A DNA stretch of 64,000 nt from Ectopseudomonas composti (GTDB lineage Bacteria > Pseudomonadota > Gammaproteobacteria > Pseudomonadales > Pseudomonadaceae): NCBI RefSeq assembly GCF_001567565.1, contig NZ_LSSW01000020.1, positions 186,001-250,000 of the forward strand, in the 5' to 3' direction. The notes beneath the pieces are model-generated. The model made no database searches. It worked only from the letters and a program-made list of their open reading frames with translations, and was not told where the DNA came from. How positions within the stretch are numbered: position 1 is the stretch's first letter; each line of letters starts with the position of its first letter. The position numbers and the translations under genes were made by a program. This document shows positions 16,546 to 25,026 of the stretch, piece by piece.

Positions 16546-16979
16546 TGAGTGACAAGCCACTGCGCCTGTTGCTGGGCTTCGACTACGGCAGCAAACAGAT
16601 CGGCGTCGCCGTCGGCCAGGTGATCACCGGCCATGCCCGCGAGCTGTGCGTGCTCAAGGCGCAGAACGGCGTGCCGGACTGGAGCCGCGTCGAAGCATTG
16701 ATCAAGGAATGGCAGCCGGACGCCGTGGTGGTCGGCCTGCCGCTGAACATGGACGGCACGCCCAGCGAGATGAGCGCCCGTGCCGAGAAATTCGCCCGCC
16801 GCCTCAATGGCCGCTTCAACCTGCCGGCCTACACCCACGACGAACGCCTGACCACCTTCGAGGCCAAGGGCCAGCGCCTGCGCGAAGGCCAGAGCGGTGG
16901 CTACCGCGAGCGCCCCGTCGACGCCATTGCCGCTGCCCTGCTGCTGCAGGGCTGGCTAGAGGAAAACTGCACGGGCTGA
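16545..16979 (+). CDS. yqgF: YqgF/RuvX, RNase H-fold protein (putative Holliday junction resolvase / pre-16S rRNA nuclease)
   Basis: A 144-residue protein with an RNase H-like fold. The conserved acidic residues are in LGFDYGSKQIGVA, in the GLPLNMDGT region and in RPVDAIAAALLL. The family is essential in E. coli and acts in 5' processing of pre-16S rRNA; an older name is RuvX. It is coupled to yqgE and lies 30 bp upstream of pyrR. The pyr genes that follow are probably on the same transcript. Confidence 0.94.
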   Translation: MSDKPLRLLLGFDYGSKQIGVAVGQVITGHARELCVLKAQNGVPDWSRVEALIKEWQPDAVVVGLPLNMDGTPSEMSARAEKFARRLNGRFNLPAYTHDERLTTFEAKGQRLREGQSGGYRERPVDAIAAALLLQGWLEENCTG

Positions 16980-17009
16980 GCGAATCGGCCCGCACCAAGG
17001 AGTTTCGCC

Positions 17010-17513
17010 ATGCTACCCAATCCCAACGACCTGCTACCGGCCATGGCCAGCGCCCTGACCCAGCACCTCAACCAACGGCAGATCAGCGAGCCGCGCTTCA
17101 TCGGCATCCGCACCGGCGGCGTCTGGGTCGCTCAGGCCCTGCTCCAGGCGCTGGGCCGCGATGACGCACTGGGCATCCTCGACGTGTCCTTCTACCGCGA
17201 CGACTTCACCCAGAACGGTCTGCACCCGCAGGTGCAGCCATCCGAGCTGCCGTTCGAGATCGAAGGCCAACACCTGGTGCTGATCGACGACGTACTGATG
17301 AGCGGCCGCACCATCCGTGCTGCCCTGAACGAACTGTTCGACTACGGCCGCCCGGCCAGCGTGACCCTGGTCAGCCTGCTCGATCTCAACGCCCGCGAAT
17401 TGCCGATCCGCCCTGATGTGGTCGGCGCCACCCTGTCGCTGGCGACCAACGAGCGGGTAAAATTGTCCGGCCCCACGCCGCTGACCCTCGAACTCCAGAC
17501 GCTCGCCAACTGA
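17010..17513 (+). CDS. pyrR: PyrR, pyrimidine regulatory protein / uracil phosphoribosyltransferase-like
   Basis: A 167-residue PRTase-fold protein with the PRPP loop [18 protein letters not shown] and [12 protein letters not shown]. In Bacillus PyrR binds pyr mRNA and also has uracil phosphoribosyltransferase activity; in Pseudomonas it is encoded just upstream of pyrB and is thought to take part in pyr control. ATG 17010 has AAGGAG 7 bases upstream. I see no obvious PyrR-binding attenuator hairpin in the 11 bp before pyrB. Confidence 0.93.
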   Translation: MLPNPNDLLPAMASALTQHLNQRQISEPRFIGIRTGGVWVAQALLQALGRDDALGILDVSFYRDDFTQNGLHPQVQPSELPFEIEGQHLVLIDDVLMSGRTIRAALNELFDYGRPASVTLVSLLDLNARELPIRPDVVGATLSLATNERVKLSGPTPLTLELQTLAN

Positions 17514-17524
17514 GACTCCCCGCG

Positions 17525-18532
17525 ATGACGCCACTCGCCGCCAAGCGCCCGCTGCAACTGAACGACCAAGGTCAGTTGCGCCACTTCCTCTCACTCGACG
17601 GCCTGCCCCGCGAGCTGTTGACCGAAATCCTCGACACCGCCGACTCCTTCCTCGAAGTCGGCGCGCGCGCGGTGAAGAAAGTCCCGCTGCTGCGCGGCAA
17701 GACCGTGTGCAACGTGTTCTTCGAGAACTCCACGCGCACCCGCACCACCTTCGAACTGGCTGCCCAGCGCCTGTCGGCCGACGTCATCAGCCTCAACGTG
17801 TCGACCAGTTCCACCAGCAAGGGCGAGACGCTGTTCGACACCCTGCGCAACCTCGAAGCCATGGCCGCCGACATCTTCGTCGTGCGCCATGCCGACTCCG
17901 GCGCCGCGCATTTCATCGCCGAGCACGTATGCCCGAACCTGGCGATCATCAACGGTGGCGACGGCCGCCACGCGCACCCGACCCAGGGCATGCTCGACAT
18001 GCTCACCATCCGCCGGCACAAGGGCGACTTCGAGAATCTGTCGGTGGCCATCGTCGGCGACATCCTGCACTCACGGGTGGCGCGCTCGAACATGCTGGCG
18101 CTGAAAACCCTGGGCTGCCCGGACATCCGCGTGATCGCACCGAAGACCCTGCTGCCCATCGGTCTGGAAGAAAGCTACGGCGTGCGCGTGTTCAGCGATG
18201 CCAACGAAGGCCTCAAGGACGTCGACGTGGTGATCATGCTGCGCCTGCAGCGTGAACGCATGCAGGGTGGCCTGCTGCCCAGCGAAGGCGAGTTCTACCG
18301 TCTGTTCGGCCTCACCGAGCAACGCCTGAAGCTGGCCAAGCCGGATGCCCTGGTGATGCACCCGGGTCCGATCAATCGCGGCGTGGAGATCGAGTCGGCG
18401 GTGGCCGACGGCCCGCAGTCGGTGATCCTCAACCAGGTCACCTACGGCATCGCCATCCGCATGGCCGTGCTGTCGATGGCCATGAGCGGGCAGAACGTCC
18501 AACGTCAACTCAACGCCGAGGAGGCCAACTGA
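17525..18532 (+). CDS. pyrB: Aspartate carbamoyltransferase, catalytic chain
   Basis: A 335-residue enzyme for the first committed step of UMP synthesis: carbamoyl phosphate plus aspartate to N-carbamoyl-aspartate. Motifs include [12 protein letters not shown] (carbamoyl-phosphate site) and [14 protein letters not shown] (aspartate site). The N-terminal extension of about 15-20 residues is usual for Pseudomonas class A ATCase, which assembles as a dodecamer with the pseudo-dihydroorotase encoded next. Its stop overlaps the pyrC' start (TGATG), so the two chains are made in step. No pyrI regulatory chain is present. Confidence 0.97.
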   Translation: MTPLAAKRPLQLNDQGQLRHFLSLDGLPRELLTEILDTADSFLEVGARAVKKVPLLRGKTVCNVFFENSTRTRTTFELAAQRLSADVISLNVSTSSTSKGETLFDTLRNLEAMAADIFVVRHADSGAAHFIAEHVCPNLAIINGGDGRHAHPTQGMLDMLTIRRHKGDFENLSVAIVGDILHSRVARSNMLALKTLGCPDIRVIAPKTLLPIGLEESYGVRVFSDANEGLKDVDVVIMLRLQRERMQGGLLPSEGEFYRLFGLTEQRLKLAKPDALVMHPGPINRGVEIESAVADGPQSVILNQVTYGIAIRMAVLSMAMSGQNVQRQLNAEEAN

Positions 18533-19803
18533 TGCGTACCGCAATCCTCGGTGCCCGCGTGATCGACCCGGCCAGCAGCCTGGATCAGGTCACAGACCTC
18601 TACATCGATGGCACCAAGCTGGCCGCCATCGGCCAGGCGCCGTCCGCTTTCGCTGCCGACAAGACCCTCGACGCCCAGGGCCTGATCGCCGCGCCCGGCC
18701 TGGTCGACCTGTCGGTAGCCCTGCGCGAGCCGGGCTACAGCCGCAAGGGCAGCATCGCCACCGAGACCCTGGCCGCTGCGGCCGGCGGCGTGACCAGCCT
18801 GTGCTGCCCGCCACTTACCAAACCGGTGCTGGATACCACGGCGGTGGCCGAGCTGATCCTCGACCGCGCCCGCGAAGCCGGGCACACCAAGGTTTTCCCC
18901 ATCGGCGCGCTGAGCAAGAATCTCGCCGGCGAGCAGCTTGCAGAGCTCGTGGCCCTGCGCGACGCAGGCTGCGTCGCCTTCGGCAATGGCTTGAACAATT
19001 TCCGCAGCAGTCGCACCCTGCGTCGCGCCCTGGAATATGCAGCCACCTTCGACCTGCAGGTGATCTTCCACTCGCTGGACCTCGACCTGGCCGAAGGCGG
19101 CCTGGCGCACGAAGGCCCGACCGCCAGCTTCCTCGGCCTGGCCGGCATCCCGGAAACCGCCGAGACCGTGGCCCTGGCCCGCGACCTCCTGCTGGTGGAA
19201 CAGAGCGGCGTGCGCGCGCACTTCAGCCAGATCACCAGCGCCCGAGGCGCCGAGCTGATCGCCGACGCCCAGGCCCGTGGCCTGCCGGTCACCGCCGATG
19301 TCGCGCTGTACCAGCTGATCCTCACCGACGAGGCGCTGATCGATTTCTCCAGCCTCTACCACGTGCAACCACCACTGCGTTCGCGCCGCGATCGCGACGG
19401 CCTGCGCGAGGCGGTGAAGGCCGGTGTCATCTCGGCCATCGCCAGCCACCACCAACCACACGAGCGCGATGCCAAGCTGGCCCCCTTCGCCGCTACCGAG
19501 CCCGGCATCAGCAGCGTGCAGTTGCTGCTGCCGCTGGCCCTGAGCCTGGTGCAGGACGGCCTGCTGGACCTGCCGACGCTGCTGGCGCGCCTGTCCAGCG
19601 GCCCCGCCGCCGCACTGCGCCTGCCGGCCGGCACGCTGAACGTCGGCAGCGCTGCCGATATCGTGCTGTTCGACGCGCAAGCCTCGACCCTGGCCGGTGA
19701 GCAGTGGTACTCCAAGGGCAGCAACTGCCCGTTCATCGGTCACTGCCTGCCTGGCGCCGTGCGCTACACGCTGGTCAATGGACACCTCAGCTACCAGAGC
19801 TGA
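18532..19803 (+). CDS. pyrC': PyrC' (PyrX), dihydroorotase-like subunit of ATCase, metal site missing
   Basis: A 423-residue amidohydrolase-fold protein. At the place where active dihydroorotases have a zinc-binding His-x-His after APG[F/L]VD, this one reads APGLVDLSVALREPG, so both metal-binding histidines are absent. In Pseudomonas such PyrC' proteins are inactive as dihydroorotase but are needed to assemble ATCase with PyrB. An active dihydroorotase must be encoded elsewhere in the genome. Its start is fused to the pyrB stop. The foldback repeat at 19811-19978 follows 7 bp after the stop and may act as terminator. Confidence 0.94.
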   Translation: MRTAILGARVIDPASSLDQVTDLYIDGTKLAAIGQAPSAFAADKTLDAQGLIAAPGLVDLSVALREPGYSRKGSIATETLAAAAGGVTSLCCPPLTKPVLDTTAVAELILDRAREAGHTKVFPIGALSKNLAGEQLAELVALRDAGCVAFGNGLNNFRSSRTLRRALEYAATFDLQVIFHSLDLDLAEGGLAHEGPTASFLGLAGIPETAETVALARDLLLVEQSGVRAHFSQITSARGAELIADAQARGLPVTADVALYQLILTDEALIDFSSLYHVQPPLRSRRDRDGLREAVKAGVISAIASHHQPHERDAKLAPFAATEPGISSVQLLLPLALSLVQDGLLDLPTLLARLSSGPAAALRLPAGTLNVGSAADIVLFDAQASTLAGEQWYSKGSNCPFIGHCLPGAVRYTLVNGHLSYQS

Positions 19804-19810
19804 ACCACGA

Positions 19811-19978
19811 CGAGCCCGCCAGGCCAGGCCGTGTGAAAACGTAGCGAGCGAAGGTCAGGCAAGGCAAAAATAGGCGAAGAAGCGCAGTTTACGAGCTGTA
19901 AATGAGCATTCTGAGCCTGTTTTTAACGCTGCATGACCAAGTGCAGCAGATTTCACACAGCCTGAGGCGGCGGGCTCG
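19811..19978. repeat. Foldback (MITE-like) intergenic repeat, copy A
   Basis: This 168-bp element has imperfect 28-bp terminal inverted repeats: 19811-19838 and 19951-19978 share the outer CGAGCCCGCC and, with one mismatch, the inner 13 bases ending GTGTGAAA. Nested inside are AAAAATAGGC/GCCTGTTTTT (about 19866-19875 and 19915-19924) and a small hairpin TTTAC-gagct-GTAAA near 19888-19902, so the whole element can fold on itself. The core is shared, in opposite orientation, with the element at 39813-40023, whose terminal repeats are different. It contains no convincing gene and may also end the pyr transcript. Confidence 0.75.
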
Positions 19979-20231
19979 CTCTTCTCAGGCCTTTAGGCAG
20001 CGCACCGAATGACGCGATATGTCTGGTGCATCTGGCATCCGAAGACGACCTGTCTCATCCGCGACACAGCTGGAACTCGCCACGACATTGGACGAATGAG
20101 TGACTCGACAGTCATGATCCACGTCAGGTTAGGCAGCCGAAATTTTCCAAACGCCACCGCCCTTTGACCCCGCCCGCGCCCACTGGCGCCGGCCTGGCGT
20201 CGCGCTGGCCTTGTTCAGGAGCTTTTGAGTT
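19979..20231. other. Non-coding region upstream of fabY
   Basis: This rest of the 428-bp gap between pyrC' and fabY contains no supported ORF or RNA gene. It should carry the fabY promoter, but I cannot name a convincing -35/-10 pair. CAGGAG about 10 bases before the fabY ATG serves as ribosome binding site. Confidence 0.4.
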
Positions 20232-22139
20232 ATGTCGCGCTTACCTGTGATCGTGGGTTTTGGGGGTTACAACGCAGCCGGGCGCAGCTCCTTCCACCAC
20301 GGCTTCCGACGCATCGTGCAGGAGTCGCTGGAGCCTCAGGCACGCCAGGAAACCCTGGCCGGGCTGGCACAGATGATGAAACTGGTGCGCGTGGTCGACG
20401 GCCAGTACCAAGACCAGGACGGCCAGCCGCTGAGCCTGGCCGAAATCGAGAGCCGCTACGCCAAGGACATCCTCGCCGGCACCCTGGTGCGCCGCATCGA
20501 GAAGCAGCACCTGGACCCCGACGCAGCCCACTGGCAGAAAAACATCGGCGTCGCCCCGAGCAATGGCACCAGCCTCAGCTTCATCACCCAGCGCAAGCAA
20601 CTGCCCGAGCCGCTGCCGGCCAACTGGTCGCTCGAAGAGCTCGAAGGCAATGAGGTGCGCGTCACCCTGCACGACAGCTGCGAATTCAAGGTGGACAGCT
20701 ACCGCCCGCTGGCGGTGAAGTCCGCCGGCCAACTGCCCACCGGCTTCGAGCCGAGCGAGTTGTACAACGCGCGCTTCCACCCGCGCGGCCTGTCCATGAC
20801 CGTGGTCGGCGTCACCGATGCCTTGCGTTCCGTAGGCATCGACTGGCAGCGCATCGTCCAGCACGTGGCACCGGACGAAATCGCCGTGTTCGCCAGCTGC
20901 ATCATGAGCCAGCTCGATGAGAACGGCTTCGGCGGCATGATGCAGTCACGCCTCAAAGGCGGTCGCGTCACCGCCAAGCAGCTGGCTCTGGGCCTGAACA
21001 CCATGCCGGCCGACTTCATCAACGCCTACGTGCTGGGCAGCGTCGGCACCACCGGCAGCATCACCGGCGCCTGCGCCACCTTCCTCTACAACCTGCAGAA
21101 AGGCATCGAGCAGATCGCCTCGGGCAAGGCCCGCGTGGTCATCGTCGGCAGCAGCGAAGCGCCGATCAACCAGGAGTGCATCGAGGGCTACGGCGCCATG
21201 GGCGCACTGGCGACCGAGGAAGGCCTGCGCCAGATCGAAGGCAAGAGCGAGGTGGACTTCCGCCGCGCCAGTCGTCCATTCGGTGACAACTGCGGCTTCA
21301 CCCTGGCCGAGGCCTGCCAGTTCGTGGTGCTGATGGACGACGAGCTGGCTCTGGAGCTGGGCGCCGACATCCATGGCGCGGTACCGGACGTATTCATCAA
21401 CGCCGATGGCTTCAAGAAATCCATTTCCGCCCCCGGCCCAGGTAACTACCTGACCGTGGCCAAGGCCGTGGCCAGCGCCGTGCAACTGCTCGGCCTGGAC
21501 GCCGTGCGCAGCCGCAGCTTCGTCCACGCCCACGGCTCCAGCACCCCGGCCAACCGCGTTACCGAATCGGAAATTCTCGACCGCGTCGCGGCCGCCTTCG
21601 GCATCGAGCAATGGCCGGTCACGGCGGTGAAGGCGTTCGTCGGTCACTCCCTGGCCACCGCCAGCGGTGACCAGGTGATCGCCGCTCTCGGCGCCTTCAA
21701 GTACGGCATCGTGCCGGGTCTGAAGACCATCGACGCCGTCGCCGCTGACGTGCATCAGGATCACCTGAGCCTGTCCACCGACGACCGCAAGATGGGCGAG
21801 CAGGCGCTGGACGTGGCCTTCATCAACTCCAAGGGCTTCGGCGGCAACAACGCCAGCGCCCTGGTGCTGGCCCCGCATGTCGCCGAGCGCATGCTGCGCA
21901 AACGTCACGGTCAGGCCGCCTTCGACGCCTACCTGGCCCGCCGCGAAGGCACCCGCGCCGCAGCCGCCGCCTACGACCAGCAGGCGCTGCAGGGCAAGCT
22001 GGACATCATCTACAACTTCGGTAACGACATGATCGACGACCAGGCGATCTCCATCACCACCGAAGAAGTGAAGGTGCCGGGCTTCGACCAGCCACTGGTG
22101 TTCAAGAAGGACGCGCGCTACAGCGATATGCTCGATTGA
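20232..22139 (+). CDS. fabY: FabY, long beta-ketoacyl-ACP synthase
   Basis: A 635-residue condensing enzyme, about 200 residues longer than FabB/FabF. The thiolase-fold triad is visible: Cys281 in TGACATFLYNL, His434 in HAHGSSTPA and His472 in KAFVGHSLATASGD. The extra length is mostly N-terminal (residues 1-200) and C-terminal (after about 560). In P. aeruginosa the homologous FabY (PA5174) starts fatty-acid synthesis by condensing acetyl-CoA with malonyl-ACP, in place of FabH. The downstream neighbours cysQ-nudE-yrfG-lysM are those I recall for PA5174. It is a single-gene unit, with a REPIN 13 bp past the stop. Confidence 0.9.
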   Translation: MSRLPVIVGFGGYNAAGRSSFHHGFRRIVQESLEPQARQETLAGLAQMMKLVRVVDGQYQDQDGQPLSLAEIESRYAKDILAGTLVRRIEKQHLDPDAAHWQKNIGVAPSNGTSLSFITQRKQLPEPLPANWSLEELEGNEVRVTLHDSCEFKVDSYRPLAVKSAGQLPTGFEPSELYNARFHPRGLSMTVVGVTDALRSVGIDWQRIVQHVAPDEIAVFASCIMSQLDENGFGGMMQSRLKGGRVTAKQLALGLNTMPADFINAYVLGSVGTTGSITGACATFLYNLQKGIEQIASGKARVVIVGSSEAPINQECIEGYGAMGALATEEGLRQIEGKSEVDFRRASRPFGDNCGFTLAEACQFVVLMDDELALELGADIHGAVPDVFINADGFKKSISAPGPGNYLTVAKAVASAVQLLGLDAVRSRSFVHAHGSSTPANRVTESEILDRVAAAFGIEQWPVTAVKAFVGHSLATASGDQVIAALGAFKYGIVPGLKTIDAVAADVHQDHLSLSTDDRKMGEQALDVAFINSKGFGGNNASALVLAPHVAERMLRKRHGQAAFDAYLARREGTRAAAAAYDQQALQGKLDIIYNFGNDMIDDQAISITTEEVKVPGFDQPLVFKKDARYSDMLD

Positions 22140-22152
22140 GGATGCACAGGCT

Positions 22153-22227
22153 GTAGGAGCGGCTTCAGCCGCGAAGCTTGCCGCACGCCGTCTCTTGGGG
22201 ACGGATCGCGGCTGAAGCCGCTCCTAC
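22153..22227. repeat. REPIN: two inverted REP sequences
   Basis: Perfect 22-bp arms (22153-22174 and 22206-22227) begin and end with GTAG/CTAC on the outside; each arm has its own small palindrome GCGGCTTCAGCCGC. This is the classic Pseudomonas REP doublet, lying between convergent fabY and cysQ. Confidence 0.92.
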
Positions 22228-22243
22228 TCCGGCAAGAAGCGCC

Positions 22244-23068
22244 TCAAAGTTGTAGATCGCGCGCCAGCTCGATCAGCTCGCCACGCCACTCGACGGCAGC
22301 TGGCAGCGCCAGGAAAGACGGGTTGAGGAAGGACTCGCGTGCCTCGTAGGTAAGCGCCTCACCGGATAGGTCCAGCACTTTGCCCCCCGCCCCCTCAAGC
22401 ACGCCCTGTGCGGCGGCGGTGTCCCACTGCGAGGTAGGCGCCAGGCGTGGGTAGCAGTCGGCATTACCTTCGGCCAACAGGCAGAACTTCAGAGAGCTAC
22501 CGACATTGGCCAGCGCCGGCTCGCCGAAGCGCTCGGCCAGACCTGCGAGCAGGGTTTCCTGCGCTGGGCTCGAATGACGCTTGCTGGCCACCAGGGTAAA
22601 ACCCTGCGCGGGTGCCAGACGCACGCTGATCGGCTGCTCTTCGCCTGGCTCGTCGCTGCACCAGGCCCCCAAACCGGCGCCGCCGTAATAGCAGCGCCCA
22701 TTGGCGGGAATCCCGACTACGCCGAAAACCACGCGACCACGCTCGACCAGGGCGACGTTGACGGTGAACTCCTCCGAGCCGGCAATGAATTCCTTGGTGC
22801 CATCGAGCGGATCGACCAGCCACCAGCGCGTCCAGGCCGAGCGCTCGCTCAAGGGAATATCCGCTGCTTCTTCCGACAGCACCGGAATCTCCGGCGCCAG
22901 CGCCTGCAAGCCAGCAAGCAGGATATGGTGCGCAGCCAGGTCGGCGGCAGTGACTGGCGAGGCATCGGCCTTCTCCGTCACCGCCACGTCGCTACGCCAG
23001 TAAGGCAGGATCGCCGCACCGGCGGCACGCACTAGTTCGATCACCTGGGGAATATAGGGATGACTCAC
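22244..23068 (-). CDS. cysQ: 3'(2'),5'-bisphosphate nucleotidase CysQ
   Basis: A 274-residue phosphatase of the inositol-monophosphatase/FIG superfamily that converts PAP (from PAPS use in sulfate assimilation) to AMP. Metal-site motifs are visible: PVLSEE near 63-68, WLVDPLDGTKEF near 88-99 and WDTAAAQGVLEGAGG near 217-231. It starts with GTG at 23068, with GGGGAG 8 bases upstream; this GTGA overlaps the nudE stop, so translation is coupled to nudE. CysQ and NudE stand together in many gammaproteobacteria, both clearing nucleotide by-products. Confidence 0.95.
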   Translation of the reverse strand: MSHPYIPQVIELVRAAGAAILPYWRSDVAVTEKADASPVTAADLAAHHILLAGLQALAPEIPVLSEEAADIPLSERSAWTRWWLVDPLDGTKEFIAGSEEFTVNVALVERGRVVFGVVGIPANGRCYYGGAGLGAWCSDEPGEEQPISVRLAPAQGFTLVASKRHSSPAQETLLAGLAERFGEPALANVGSSLKFCLLAEGNADCYPRLAPTSQWDTAAAQGVLEGAGGKVLDLSGEALTYEARESFLNPSFLALPAAVEWRGELIELARDLQL

Positions 23069-23631
23069 TGCACGAACTCCCCGCGCTGGCTCAACAGGTC
23101 GCGCACCAAGTACAACGCAGCCAGGGCGCGGCCCTCGCTGAACTGGGCGTGCTGGGCCAGGCTGGACAACTCGCGCAGGTTGATGCGGTCGACCCGCATC
23201 GGCTCCGGCTCGTCACCAGGCAGGCGCTCCTCGTAAAGATTGCGCGCCAGCACCACTTGAATCTTCTGGCTCATGTAGCCGGGCGACAGACTCAGTTCGG
23301 TGATGTACTCCAACTCATGCGCGCCAAAGCCCGCCTCTTCCTTGAGCTCGCGATTGGCGGCCACCAGCACGTCTTCGCCTGGTTCGATCAAACCCTTGGG
23401 CAGCGACAACTGATAGTCGTCGGTGCCGCCACAGTATTCCTCGATCAGCACAGCGTGCTCGGCATCGAGCATCGCCACCACCATCACCGCACCATAACCG
23501 ACACCCTTGCCGACCAGTCGCTCATAGGTGCGCTCCGTGCCGTTGGAAAAGCGCAACTGCACTTCTTCGACACGAAACAGACGGCTGCTGGCGACTATTT
23601 CACGGGCGAGTACCGTGGGCTTCTGACGCAT
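23065..23631 (-). CDS. nudE: NudE, ADP compounds hydrolase (Nudix)
   Basis: A 188-residue Nudix hydrolase. The Nudix box begins at Gly80 (GLIEPGE) and continues to REL.EE.GF at 94-102, fitting GX5EX7REUXEEXGU exactly. NudE cleaves ADP-ribose, Ap3A and NADH to AMP plus the rest. ATG 23631 (MRQKPTV) has AAGGAG 7 bases upstream; the frame is open further up but without support. It overlaps cysQ by 4 bases and is divergent from yrfG, whose start is 124 bp away. Confidence 0.94.
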   Translation of the reverse strand: MRQKPTVLAREIVASSRLFRVEEVQLRFSNGTERTYERLVGKGVGYGAVMVVAMLDAEHAVLIEEYCGGTDDYQLSLPKGLIEPGEDVLVAANRELKEEAGFGAHELEYITELSLSPGYMSQKIQVVLARNLYEERLPGDEPEPMRVDRINLRELSSLAQHAQFSEGRALAALYLVRDLLSQRGEFVQ

Positions 23632-23755
23632 GGGACGACTCCTTGGCGTGACCTGGCGGGTTATCATACCGCGGCTTTTGCGATTATCCCCGGCGCAGAT
23701 TGCGCGTTCGCGACGCACGCCGGCAGATTCACGACTTTCATCACCAGGCGCACCC

Positions 23756-24421
23756 ATGCCTTCACTTCCCTGGCACCAGATCGACACCGTCCTGCTGGAT
23801 ATGGATGGCACGCTGCTCGACTTGCACTTCGACAATCACTTCTGGCTCAAGCACCTGCCGCAGCGTTACGCCGAGCACCATGGCCTCAGCCTGGCGCTGG
23901 CCGAAGCCGAGCTGCTGCCGCTGTTTCGCCAGCACGCCGGCACGCTGAACTGGTATTGCACGGACTTCTGGAGCCGCGAGCTGCAACTCTCGATCCGCGA
24001 TCTCAAGCGCGAAGTCGCCCACCTGATCGCCCTGCGCGAAGATGCCGAAGCGTTTCTGCGCGCCCTGCGCGAGGCCGGCAAACGCGTGGTACTGATCACC
24101 AACGCGCACCGCGACTCACTGTCGCTGAAGATGGAGCGCGTAGAGTTGGCGCCTTGGTTCGAGCGCCTGATCAGCTCCCACGACTATGGCTTCCCCAAGG
24201 AAGACCAGCAGTTCTGGTTCGCCCTGCACCAGGACGTCGGCTTCGACTCGACGCGCAGCCTGTTCATCGACGACAGCCTGCCGATCCTGCGCAGCGCCGG
24301 TCAGTTCGGTGTCGCCCACCTGCTTGCCGTGCGCCAGCCCGACAGCCAGGCCGGGCCGAAAGACACCGAGGAGTTCGCCGCGGTGGAGGACTACCGGGCG
24401 TTGTTGCGCGATATCGGCTAA
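23756..24421 (+). CDS. yrfG: YrfG-type GMP/IMP nucleotidase (HAD superfamily)
   Basis: A 221-residue HAD hydrolase. Motif I is LLDMDGTLLD with nucleophile Asp15 and Asp17; motif II is VLITNAH, and motif IV is LFIDDSLPIL. E. coli YrfG has the same length and dephosphorylates purine monophosphates. ATG 23756 (MPSLPWHQID) matches the family start. The gene is divergent from nudE and convergent with the BON-LysM gene. Confidence 0.88.
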   Translation: MPSLPWHQIDTVLLDMDGTLLDLHFDNHFWLKHLPQRYAEHHGLSLALAEAELLPLFRQHAGTLNWYCTDFWSRELQLSIRDLKREVAHLIALREDAEAFLRALREAGKRVVLITNAHRDSLSLKMERVELAPWFERLISSHDYGFPKEDQQFWFALHQDVGFDSTRSLFIDDSLPILRSAGQFGVAHLLAVRQPDSQAGPKDTEEFAAVEDYRALLRDIG

Positions 24422-24428
24422 CCCGAAT

Positions 24429-24510
24429 GCAATGCGGGAGGTCCTGGCTACGCCCCTCGCCGTTGCATGAACTGCAGAATGCCGCAGCCGAAAGCGCCTC
24501 CCGCCAATGC
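24429..24510. other. Long-range inverted repeat between convergent yrfG and the LysM gene
   Basis: GCAATGCGGGAGG at 24429-24441 and its near-complement at 24497-24510 bracket 55 bases. It is the only structure I see in this 93-bp gap and could act as a two-way terminator, but there is no T run. Confidence 0.3.
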
Positions 24511-24514
24511 TCGG

Positions 24515-24952
24515 TCACTCGGGAATACGCAACACCTGACCGGGATAGATCTTGTCCGGGTGGCTGAGCATCGGTTTGTTCGCCTCGAATATCTTCATGT
24601 AGGCGTTGGCATTACCGTACTCGGCCTTGGCGATGGCGCTGAGGGTGTCGCCCTTCTTCACCGTGACGAAGCGCGCCTCGGGCGCAGCCGTGACGACAGT
24701 GATGCGATCCTCCACTTCGGCGACACCCGCGACGTTGCCCAGGGCCAGAAGCACTTTCTCCTTCTCTTCCTGACTGGCCACCTCACCCGTGGCGATCACT
24801 TTATCGCCGTCGACGCTGATCTGGATGTTCGGGTTGCCCAGGCCAACATTGGCCACATGTTCCTTGAGCGATTCGGCAGCCTGCGCCTCCTGGCCGACCA
24901 GCGACTCCCACAGCTTGACCCCAGCTTCTTTGACAAAAGCGAACATTCCCAT
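24515..24952 (-). CDS. BON-LysM domain protein, Kbp/YgaU-like
   Basis: A 145-residue protein with a BON domain (about residues 20-75) and a C-terminal LysM domain (about 93-144: FVTVKKGDTLSAIAKAEYGN through YPGQVLRIPE). The start MGMFAFVKEAGVKLWE resembles E. coli YgaU (Kbp), a cytoplasmic potassium-binding protein of 149 residues; the absence of a signal peptide agrees with that. ATG 24952 is preceded by GAGAGG 7 bases upstream. In P. aeruginosa the homologue follows the yrfG-like gene in the same order. Potassium binding is inferred from the family. Confidence 0.85.
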   Translation of the reverse strand: MGMFAFVKEAGVKLWESLVGQEAQAAESLKEHVANVGLGNPNIQISVDGDKVIATGEVASQEEKEKVLLALGNVAGVAEVEDRITVVTAAPEARFVTVKKGDTLSAIAKAEYGNANAYMKIFEANKPMLSHPDKIYPGQVLRIPE

Positions 24953-25026
24953 GGTGATGCCTCTCGTTCCGTGTGGATGACCGGAATGCAAGTCTAGACC
25001 ATGGGGGGACGACGACAACGCCAGCC

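Noticed and set aside
24422..24514. tRNA-like or riboswitch-like fold
   Set aside because: No cloverleaf or conserved aptamer sequence; only a weak inverted repeat.
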